Source: Colocasia esculenta (lineage: Eukaryota; Streptophyta; Magnoliopsida; Alismatales; Araceae). From it: 64,000 bases of DNA. This document shows, piece after piece, positions 22,755-32,949 of the stretch; position 1 is the stretch's first letter; every line of letters starts with the position of its first letter. The stretch spans positions 1 through 64,000 of the forward strand of contig JACBKR010000781.1 of NCBI GenBank assembly GCA_014218235.1, in the 5' to 3' direction. Made by a program: the position numbers and the translations under genes. The notes beneath the pieces are model-generated. The model was not told the DNA's origin. It ran no database searches and saw nothing but the letters and a program-made list of their open reading frames with translations.

Positions 22755-22925
22755 GGAAAATAATTTAATAACATCATTTGGTAACACATTAAAATAATAT
22801 ACCATCAATTAAAATACATCATAATTTTATTATTTATGAGGTATTTTTAATTTTTTTATTTTAATTACTGATGTGGCACAATTTTAATGATGATATTATC
22901 AAATGATGTTATCAAATAATGTTAC
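22755..22925. mobile_element. MITE with imperfect inverted ends
   Basis: The left arm TAATAACATCATTTGGTAACA pairs with the right arm, which read in reverse contains TGATAACATCATTTGATAATA. The centre is AT-rich and non-coding. It sits just upstream of the trihelix promoter, so it could influence that gene's expression. Superfamily and target duplication not determined. Confidence 0.5.
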
Positions 22926-24225
22926 AAAACTGTTTTTCACTTTCTACTGCCTCTGCTTGTGTTCTGTTATCTGGGTGGTATGGGACGCAGCGGCCTCGGC
23001 AAATGAAGGAGCGGAGGAGAAGGGACTCGGGAGGCCTCTGCGCTTGCGGTGGTACGATGGGCCGCCGGTGTAGCGAGTGTGAGGGAACGGGGGTGGATGG
23101 AAAGCGGCTACCAAATCACACTTTTTGGCAAGTGCAGCGCCATTTAATGGTGAGAAATGTATGTGGCTTTGGTCTAGATGCCGCCATTAAATGCATCACA
23201 GCGTCGTTAAATGTTACCTGATTGGCGGATACCGGATGTTGGTGGCGTGAACTGTCAAATTTGACAGGATCCGACTATGATGACCCATGTAATTATTCAA
23301 ATTTCAAAGAGTTTTACGTCGTAACATTTTTGAATTCTTTTCGTTTGTATCAGATGGTTCGGGTTCAATATTTCTTTTTGAAAATAACCAAGTGAAAGAA
23401 AGATTTGCATCTTCCATGCGGGTACAAGGCTGGCTTATATTTTAGTTCGATGGACAGAGCAATAAGGGAACATTAACTAGGCTTTTCTCATCAACAATAC
23501 TTTGGGATAAGGTTGTATATTATTTTGGCTGATCTCTTTCCTTTCGAGAGAGCAAGTTTTACTACATATGTTGTCGATCCATCTGAGGCACATTTTTCTT
23601 CTCCAGCGAACGGATGATATTTTATCTTAGATTTCATCTACTGTGGCGTTGTACTAGCTACATTTTTAGATCAATAACTCAACTTCTAGTTAAGTTTTAG
23701 CTAAGAGGCAAAACATAGGTTATTATAAGATGATAGACTCGGTGAGTACTCCAACAATTAAAATGACAGACACTATTTTAGATGGTGTTTGATAACATTT
23801 ATTTAAAATATTTAAAATTTAATTTATTATTTAATCTTTAAATTTAAGTCTAAAATTTTAAAAAATATTTAAATGTATTAAGATATAATTTTTTTTATAT
23901 AATTAACTTAAATAATATCTGAAGACAATGAGATATATTCTGTCGTGACAAACAAGACATTAACACAGTGAAATGCCCAGAAGATAAAGAACCAAAACTT
24001 AGATACTTTCGTATTTTACCTTTTGAACCAGTAATTTTTTTGTTCTATATGCTCCTGTGTGGATGTTTCCCAATTCATTAAACGTCCTTAGGCTTTCACT
24101 TCCCGTGCCATAGAGTAAGATTTTCTTCCTCGTTTATTAGCTGGGCCAGGCCCATATAATCTTTTATGGCTTGGGGCCAGATCATACCGGAAAGGCTTAC
24201 CTAGATAATTCTCTAGTAAGGGCTG
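22926..24225. other. Intergenic DNA
   Basis: A GC-richer patch at 22980-23230 has a 100-codon open frame without recognisable domain. Around 23780-23930 the sequence ATGGTGTTTGATAAC followed by TTAA/TTTAAA-rich DNA resembles one end of a hAT-type MITE, but the partner end is missing. Confidence 0.35.
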
Positions 24226-24650
24226 TGCACGAGTTCGCTAGGTTTAGCGAAATTTTTGGGTGAGTCGAACTGAGCCAAATCTTCCCAACTTGAATCGGAT
24301 CAAATTGAAATTATTTTAATTCGATTTGATTCAAATTGAAATTTATATTAATTTAAATGTGAATAAATTTATAATATTTATATGTTTAAAATGATGAAAA
24401 AATTTAAAAAAATATGTATATTTGTAGTTAGATTTATGTGTATAACTATTTTTTAATAAATTCATTTTTAATCATTTTTACTATATATATTATACAATAA
24501 TTATAATTATAATTATAATTTATTCAAATTATTCGATTCAATCTGATTTCATAATTTATGAAACTGAATTGAATCAATCAAAAAGTCAAAGTGAATTAAT
24601 TCGATTTAATTTTTTTAATTTAAATCGAATAATACACAACCTAGTTCTAA
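24226..24650. mobile_element. Possible hAT-like MITE rich in TTCGATT words
   Basis: The left end AGGGCTGTGCACGAG and the right end, read in reverse (TAGGTTGTGTATTAT), are similar. The interior has repeated TTCGATTTGATTC/AAATTGAAAT words. Target duplication not clear. Confidence 0.4.
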
Positions 24651-25180
24651 TATTCTTTTACATTTCTCCTCATTGTTATTTGTCACCCACATGGGCCACA
24701 TCGACATAGTCCTCTTTGTTCCATATTTTTCTCGACTATATGTAGGGGCCAATGAGTTATGTAATTGTATTAGTTTTTGTTATGCAACATTTATCTTTAT
24801 TTATGATACTGTCTCCATATATCATGGTTGGTGGCCATCTAATCATTTGATATTTTGTTCAAACTACACGTACGTCATGTGAATGGGTCGGGTAACTTGT
24901 GTTGGATTTTGCTACCCAACCTTCCAGCAACCGCATCTCAACCACTATGGTGCATTCATATGGATGGGCCAAACAGCTTATGCTACTTACGTCTCCGGCA
25001 GGCCCGGCACAACTCATGATGGTGCGTTAAATGAGAGAGAGAGAGAGAGCGATATCACAGACTTCATACCAATGAAGACGCTATTTATATATCAAGTGGA
25101 ACACACTGCATCCATGCACGAGATTCCGATCTGGGGTTCCATCCAAACTTTCTCGACAGTTTTTTTTTTTTAACACAATC

Positions 25181-25321
25181 TTTGAGAGATATTTATTATT
25201 TACTGCACTGATAAAAATACAATTTCTATTGGTCATTAAATTGGTGGCCCACCCTATCCATCTAATAGGGAGCGTGTAAAAATATAATTGTTGCACTTTC
25301 ACGTATGCAATAAATATTTCT
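25181..25321. mobile_element. Mutator-type MITE, copy 4 (old)
   Basis: Begins GAGAGATATTTATTATTTACTGC and ends GCAATAAATATTTCTC, the same end pattern as the copies at 2.55, 14.26 and 16.48 kb but more diverged. No clean target duplication. A (GA)n microsatellite lies outside at about 25033-25049. Confidence 0.55.
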
Positions 25322-25822
25322 CATCTTCTACTCCCCATCATATTTTGTCATGAAAACCTCAGCCATTTCATGTAGATCCGTTTATATGGCTAATAAGAAC
25401 TATTCAAGCTTCTACAATTTGTTATGGTTTTTCGAAGGCACTTATTTGTTAGTCAATTATGTTTTATTCGTTAATTGATTAAGTTTGCATTGTGTTTTTT
25501 ATGTATAAATATTATAATATGATAATTGATAAAGTTATTTTGTGTTTTTGTGATTGAGTACTTTGACGTGTTAATTGATTAAGTATGTTCCAGTCTTGTA
25601 GGTGGGGGTGGAGATTCGAGTCCAAATTACTTGTAACTTGAGTTATTTTTTTTAAGTATGTTCTAGTATGTTTTTAGTGACTAAGGCGGCGTTTGATAAA
25701 ACTTAACACTTAAGTCTTAAATCTTATTTGTTATCTATACTCTAAATTTGAAATTTAAAAAGAACTTAATATATATCAGACATAATATAATAAGTGTTTG
25801 ATAATTAATTTAGCCAACATTT

Positions 25823-25893
25823 GAATTGTAGTGTAGTGGTTAAGATACTACACTTCTTATATAGAGGTCTAGGGTTCAAAACCTAGAATAGGG
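25823..25893 (+). repeat. tRNA-like module
   Basis: A-box-like TAGTGTAGTGGTTAAGA and B-box GGGTTCAAAACC with a pairing T-arm (CTAGG/CCTAG). It lacks a convincing acceptor stem and anticodon arm, so a SINE head is more likely than a tRNA gene. Confidence 0.5.
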
Positions 25894-25920
25894 AAAAAAA
25901 AGTTTTTTTTTTTTAATTGA

Positions 25921-26215
25921 GATCATCAGATTCCGGCGGCCGATCTCCGTCGATTGCCGGATTCTGCCACCGGCGGCGATCGTCGGCCAGTCTCCGGCGA
26001 TCGCCGGATTTCGCCGGCGGCGGCAGAATTCGGCGATCGCCGACGGCTCGGTTGGATTTCGGCGATCGCCGGCGACTGGCCGCCCGCCGACGGTGGAATC
26101 CGACGATCACTGGCATCCGGTCGCCGGCAAAATCCGGCAATCACCGGAGACCGACGACTATTGCCGGATTCCGACGATTGCCAACGACCGACCGTCGACG
26201 CTAAAATTCGCAAGA
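25921..26215. repeat. GC-rich palindromic minisatellite (GGCGATCGCCGG type)
   Basis: About 15 degenerate units built on the self-complementary core GGCGATCGCC, separated by GGATTCC/GGAATCC-like spacers. Because the units lack stop triplets on either strand, several overlapping open frames appear on both strands; these are artefacts of the repeat. The block stands alone in strongly AT-rich DNA. Confidence 0.75.
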
Positions 26216-26385
26216 TCTGAAAAAAAAATGATTGTTCTTAGCTTAAAAATTAAGTGGTATTTCATATTTAAAAGATTAATTAAGACATAATTTTAGAAAT
26301 TTTATCAAACAGTCTAAAATCTTAAAAATTAAGTATTTTAGACAATAGATATCTATTAAGTGTAATTAAACACACCCTAAGTATA

Positions 26386-27311
26386 GTTGCCCGATAAGTC
26401 GATTTTCGAATGTTCACCAGGTTGTAGCGGTTAGATAATCGATTAACCCCTTGTGGTAATCGATTATCAAGCAGATTTGTCTGGTGTTTTCAATAAATTG
26501 AAGGTATTTGTTCTGCTTTCATAGTTCTTTTCTAACATTAAACTATTTTCTAGGGTTTTACCTACTGAAAATATATGTTTATAGTTAATATGAGTAAAGG
26601 AAAAACTTAAGTAAAATGATTGGAAGCATGGTTCTGACATTTGCCTAAGGAATATATGAATTGTTCTACTTAGTTGTGGTCTCATAAAATTTCACAAATA
26701 TGTTTCAAGTATTTTGAGGGAAGGCCTTGAAGGTTATGAGTTTGAACAGGCGAAACAGATTGATATTTGAACTGTTTGTGGTGAAGACTACCTTAGTGTT
26801 AGACTGTTCTAGGTAGGATAGTTATGGTTAGTTTGATTTCCTAAGTTTTGTAAGTTGTTGTCCGAACTAAAAGAAATGTAATTAGTGAAATTATTTAATG
26901 AATGAATCAATATGAGATTTGAATCAAAATTGATCATATCTATATTATTATAATAAACATCAGTTTTAAAAGTACACGTGGCAGCACTACAGTATATCTA
27001 AATCCCGTCAAAATTGATGTATGCTATTTCTCCTCTATTCTCTTTCTCCCTCCCAGCGATACTACCTCTTCAGTTCCAGTGTAAATCTTTTTGTCAAACT
27101 TGATGCGCCGATTTCCTGTCAAAAAGTCCTGGCGTTTCGCCTTCCCATGTTTGCTCGCCACTTACCGGTGAAGATGGCGTTGATAGCCGTTCCCCCTTCC
27201 CTCGCAGCTTCGCACTCCGCCCTCGCATCCTCCCAATCGCAGCATCTTCCACCGCCCTAGCCTTAGCCCTCGCCAGTGCAAGTTCGCCGTCGAAGACTAG
27301 AGCTCACATCC
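26386..27311. other. Intergenic DNA with TCGATTA words
   Basis: At 26395-26470 there are repeated AATCGATTA/TAATCGATT words. At 27000-27300 a CT-rich stretch leads into an open frame (ATG at 27173, MALIAVPPSLAASHSALASS) of chloroplast-transit-peptide-like composition that stops after 28 codons; the LTR element is inserted just after it. Not recognised as a gene. Confidence 0.35.
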
Positions 27312-30300
27312 TGTGACGGACCGGGGTATTTATGCCCAATAAGGCTCCATATCCAGATCCGCCTCCCGCGAACGGACCGAAGTCTCGCAAGGGATATCTC
27401 ACACACGTGTCCAGTAAGAGTATAAAAGACAAACCACAAGAATATAAGACACAAGAAAGTACATGTGCTCATATCTGATCATAAATTTGTACAACTGTCC
27501 CATTACATTAATACATGTTCAATTAAAAGAGTACAACTACCTAGGACATACCCCGAGGGAGCACAAGCTCACACAACGCTAACTACTACACAACTGCTGG
27601 TGGTACAAGTCTATCACAACACCGCTGCAAGCAAAACACACGGCAAGCCCTAAAAAGAACTGTAGGGAAGTGAGCCTCAACAAGTCATTGGCTCAGTAGG
27701 GGCTACCCAAAACAACACTGTAACCACAGACACCTCAACCCCAATGGGTCTCACTGGCAACAACAATAGCCAAACCATTTCATGCTCACATCATTACAAT
27801 AAATAACAATTGAACATACTCATGATAATAAACATAAAGTCCTCAGAAGAAAAGTAGGACTACAGGACTAACATAATATCATTAGTCAGCTCAACTACTA
27901 AAGTGCCTAAACCACAGTCTCACTGGCACACTATTACAACAACTGGTTGCCTAAGCTATGAGCCACATAGGCAAGTCACTGTCTAAGTTGCAAGCTTCAC
28001 AGGCGAATCTCAAACACTTGAGTAACAGGACTGCTAACAAAGAGCTGGTCCTTTATACTCCAAACCTCACTACATCGAAAGCTACACATAAGTGATAGGA
28101 CTGGCTACAACTAGCTAGTCCATCACACACTAAAATTATAATCGGAACCATACCCAAGAAGAGTAAAACTCAATAAGTGGAAGGTCTCATACGGCCTCCG
28201 CGGAGCACAACTCTACTAAACCACAATATGCCTAGGCCACAAGCCTCATCGGCAAATTACCCACAAAGGTAACATAATTAATAATCACAAACTAATCCAC
28301 AATAAATTATAAACAAAGATCTACTTAAAATGGATAAGATACAACAAGTGGCAGGTCAAACCACAAGACCTGCACAACACACAAGTACCCGGAAAGGTTG
28401 GTACACAATGTACCACCATAAAATTACAAAGTAACCCACGAAGGGTATAGGTACCTGCTACTCTGAGGTACTACAACACAAACACCCGAATAAGGGTACA
28501 AGTAGGTGGTAAACACCACACTGAACCACAATTATATTATACCTTTATTTAGGCAAAATATTACAAGTAAAACCTCAACCGGCAAGTTACACAAACCACA
28601 ACTCAATCACAACTGTGCCAACACCAGGGCAAACCTCGAACTGGTCAAACCTCGACCACGAGTCACAAACTCACGAACCACGACAAGTAGCAAAGCACGA
28701 GTCGGATGGGAACGACGCCACCACACGGGAACGGACTACTGGCTGATCAGGCCAGTATCCAACCCAGACAACACAAGACAAGAACAACCTCTCAGCCTCG
28801 CAGTCACGGACGAAAGGTCCAACTGCCGCTCCACAAGAAAGAAGTCAAACAACTGTGGAGACCAACCAACACCACACCTGCAGACACACAGCTACAGGCC
28901 CATGCTTGGCACCTCTAGAGTCTCTGGCCGAAGCACTCTAAAGTGAGGCACTAGAAAACAGGACTAGCTGGGGACCAGTGACGTCTACTGGTGTCCGTAC
29001 CCCCAACTATAAGCGCGCTACAAGTGACAAAAGAACAAACTCTGGGAAGTCGCTGTCCCACTGCCGTCATTCCCTCAGCCGGACGTACAACTCAAGCACA
29101 AGAGTGAGGGTGTCCAGGAAGACGACACAGACCTCAACGGTACAACAAAAGTACCGAGACAAAACCCCGAGCACAACAAACACACGTGCTTGGCTCATAA
29201 AGAACCAGGGGTACCCGACTAGAGAGGCATTCCGGAATAGGCGCCGGACCACCACACTCGGCTAGCACAAACCACGATATTAACACATATAGCCTTTACT
29301 TAAATTTCACAATATACAAGTGTTAGGATTAGCTTAACATCGGTCACCGTGTGACCCCAAAGCTATCCCACACCAACACATAACTAAACCACAAACTTGC
29401 CTATCATTGGTCACCTCATGACCTCCGTGGCAACACACACATCACTTAACACATAAATAAGTACAATATTCTTTAAAGAATAACAACAGACCAGGGTTAG
29501 GTCAATGTGGACCTTCACTGTCCAAACACCACAAAGTCATGGCTAGGCTCACACAGGAACCTCACTGCCCAGTTACTACGACAAATCATAAGAATTACAT
29601 TACGACAAAGTGTGTAGCATGCACACACCCAAACTACGTAGACAGCACGTGTATAATACACCCTGGTTGGTGTACCACACGTCAGTCACGTAAACCACAT
29701 GTCCAACATATAGACAACACACTGCAAGAGTGCCACGGGTGCCAACGCACCACACATACTGCGTAAACCAATTACGTACGTCACATATTAACCACAATAA
29801 AAGATGCCCACTTCAAGAGCAATACGCTCCATGAGCGTAACACGTGCAATGGCTCTCACTTGTCATTGCCATGCACACACAAACACGTGATATTCATAAC
29901 CAGAAAAGCTACGTAAACCACACTGCATGGATACATGCACAAGTTGGCGGCAACATCGACTGCCGCTTATAGGAAGTAGACGGCAAGCGATCTAGACGTC
30001 TATATCATGGCTGATGAGCTTGGCGACAAGCGATGTTGACGCCAAGTTCTTCAGCTCTTTTCCTGTAGAAACCTAACCGATCCCACATGCATTCCTGATC
30101 CCAAAATCATTAAGGAAATGGGAGAAAACAGCTCCTCTAACTTCCAAGCACTATAATTAAACTAAAACAACATGCTTTACTACTTCAAATCATCATACCA
30201 CCCATTATCCCCACACAGTGCAACTTAATCCGAAAATACATTAAAAATGCTGATTCAAGTGATTAAGTCGTGTTTTAATGTTTCTACCGAGATAACAGGG

Positions 30301-30959
30301 TTCGTCCCCTACCTCAGAACACGCTCAAACCCTCCGAATTCTCCCGAACCACGCCGAACCCTCCGCGAGCTTCCACGGGAATTGCACCACGCCACGACGT
30401 TTCCTCGCGCAATTCGGCAACGCCACACGTTCCACGATCCTCCAACCACCCTTCATTACCTGTTGGAAGCTTTAGAAACACGGGGACGCAAAGCTAGGGC
30501 AAGGGGAAGAGAGAGACAGGTGGGAAACCTGCTCTCGGGTGACCCTATAACCTGCAGAATTCTCAGGTTGGCGTCAACCCTTCTGCCACGGCGACGCAAA
30601 GCTAGGGCAAGGGGAAGAGAGAGACAGGTGGGAAACTTGCTCTCGGGTGACCCTATAACCTGCAGAATTCTCAGGTTAGTGTCAACCCTTCTGCCGCCAA
30701 AGACAACCGCCACACTAAACGTCCACATTTAATGCCGCCAAGATCATGCAGTCAACGGCCACTTACCTGAACGCCAACAAGTCAACGACCACCCCTGGCC
30801 GCCAACTCCTACTCAACTGCAGCAGGTCCTATTTCATTTTGGGACCTAACATGCACCACACCTACACACACCACGCGTCTACACCACACTAGTCTTACAA
30901 CAGCCATTACGACCACAACACACACGATCCAAAAGGATCCAAAAATAAGCGACGTTACA
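27312..30959 (-). repeat. 3' LTR of the LARD-like element
   Basis: On the plus strand it starts TGTGACGGACCGG and ends GCGACGTTACA. It is nearly identical to the LTR at 32950-36480, apart from scattered substitutions and a 108-bp tandem duplication at 30485-30700. It carries the shared CATACCCCGAGG motif (about 27547) and TTGGCG/CGCCAA dyads (29940-30060). Confidence 0.9.
30485..30700 (-). repeat. 108-bp tandem duplication within the 3' LTR
   Basis: Units 30485-30592 and 30593-30700 both begin GACGCAAAGCTAGGGCAAGG and differ by very few bases. The partner LTR has a single unit (around 36114), so the duplication followed, or occurred during, insertion. Confidence 0.9.
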
Positions 30960-32935
30960 TTATTATCACCTAAAAATAAATGTCGTCCTCGACATATAAA
31001 ACAAACCACAATAAACCAAATTATCACCTAAAAACAAATAAAGCCAAACACAGAACAAGTAGGATACTCTTTCTCTACTTCAACCTTTCAATTCATCTCA
31101 CAATTACTTTGTTCTGTCAATTCCATTGCCTTTCTTTACCTTTCAATCGTAGGCGATCCTACCTTGCCAATGGTGATTTATCTCCTTGGACTGAACCTGC
31201 TTCCACAATTTCTAGGCTGTGTTTGCAACATTTCTTCCGAGACCACTTTACCTTTCTCAAATATCTTACACTGTAATATTCTTTCATACCACCATTTTCT
31301 TTTTTTCCATTTATCACTGCTTGCTGTTATCCTGCCCCACCTGCATTTACATTCACAACTGACACTTCTTCAAAGAAAATCAATCATTATCTTTGAATTT
31401 TCTGCTCTTTCATATTATTCTGCTCATACCGCTTAAAGTCAATCTCTGATTAAAAACCATAATAAACTATGTTCCTTATTCCGCTACGCAAAACTTTACA
31501 CTTTCTCCTTATTCAAGCAAATTTGAACAATCTCTTAATATTAAATCTTTATTTGCTTCCGCTTCCGCTGCGCTACTCTGATCACACTGAACACTTTTGC
31601 AAAATATTCCACAATTTCTGCTCACATTATTACTTTCAATTACTTTCTTCTGGCTTCAACTGCTTCTCAAATCATCTTATTCAATTAATTCATGCTGAAG
31701 AAATTACTACAATTTCTTATCTGCCAAACCACTATTGACATATTGCGCTTTTCATATATCTTTCCTGCTTTACTGACATTCTCTGGCTAATTCCCATAAT
31801 TCTGTTGCATAAACTTTTCAAATACGCTTTAATTAATATGCTCCTGCTCTAGCATAATACTATGAAATATCTTAATAACAATTCTTTTCTGCTCAATTGA
31901 ATCATTTCTTTGCACCAATATGCAAACTCTAACTGACATTTCCTGACTCATCTGACTTTATTAACTTTACCATTTGCTAAATTCTTCCTTTCTCTAATCC
32001 ATATCTTTTTTTTTAACTGCCAATCATCAACTAAATATTCCTCTTGTGCAATTTTCACAAATTCTTATTGCACACTAATCCTTCTTTTCTCTCTTTCTTT
32101 ATTCAACTAATCATTTCTATACTTATTTATACAAATCTTCATATCACATTTTCTGTTACCATCATTATTCATAACAACACTTTTCTCAAATTTCTGACCT
32201 CAGGCATATTTAATCTATTTGCCATAAATCACTGCTCTTTTATGTACTGATATTTCTTTTAAAGTTGATCTGCCTTTCTTAATCATATCAAACTCTTCAT
32301 AACATTAATCACATTTCCATCCACACTGTTTCTTAATATCATCTGACTCAAATCTCTAATGCCACAATACATTTGCTAAGGTTCTCAACTGCAACTTATC
32401 ACACACACACTAACCTGATCTTTATTACCTTGTTACCATACACCTATCTCTGCCAACTTTCTATCTCATTATAACTTACTTACTGAATTCCATATCCAAA
32501 CTTGCTAATCTCTTCAATTCCTTTAACTACAAATCTTTAACAACCAAACTGATCTATCACAGAAATACTCTATGCTTGTTTTTGCTAACTCTGCACTTTA
32601 TTAACATATAACAGGTATATCCTTCTCAAAGCACTACTTTACCTTTCTTCTCTAATCTCTACAACTGAAAACTTTTAAATACTATACTTTAACTGCTTTA
32701 ACTGCACTAGTGCCAAAATGCTATCATACAACTTATGCCACTATCCACGTTGTGGCACAACAACTGCTCCCAAGTGCCAATTTAACAAACAGAAACACAC
32801 GGTTTACGTGCCAAAAGCTCACGTAAAAACTACTTCATATCACACAAAACCACAGACTTACTACCAGCAGTGGACATTAATTCATGTATTGGGACATTAT
32901 ATCTTCAATGTCTTTTCATATTCTAACTGGACATT
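30960..32935 (-). other. Non-coding, G-poor interior of the LARD-like element
   Basis: The plus strand is conspicuously poor in G and rich in T, C and A (for example 31621-31680 has only about two G). The sense (minus) strand is therefore purine-rich and C-poor. Open frames on the plus strand are Leu/Phe/Ser/His-rich composition artefacts. No protein domain was recognised on either strand. Confidence 0.7.
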
Positions 32936-32947
32936 GCTCTGATACCA
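32936..32947 (-). promoter_or_regulatory. Primer-binding site, initiator tRNA-Met
   Basis: Plus-strand GCTCTGATACCA is the complement of TGGTATCAGAGC, the standard plant tRNA-iMet primer site, and lies two bases inside the LTR at 32950. Confidence 0.92.
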
Positions 32948-32949
32948 AC

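Larger units (their letters stand above)
25686..26385. mobile_element. Composite hAT-like non-autonomous element
   Basis: The left end reads GGCGGCGTTTGATAAAACTTAACACTTAAG; the right end, in reverse, reads AGGGTGTGTTTAATTACACTTAATAG, an imperfect terminal inverted repeat. CTAAG flanks both ends. Inside are a tRNA-like module (25823-25893) and a GC-rich minisatellite (25921-26215). The AT-rich arms frame this foreign-looking centre. Confidence 0.5.

Noticed and set aside
25913..26290. Several overlapping open frames on both strands
   Set aside because: They come from the stop-free GGCGATCGCC minisatellite and have no domain or codon signal.
31000..32250. Leu/Phe/Ser-rich plus-strand frames resembling membrane proteins
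   Set aside because: They follow from the T/C-rich, G-poor composition of the LARD interior and run antisense to the element.
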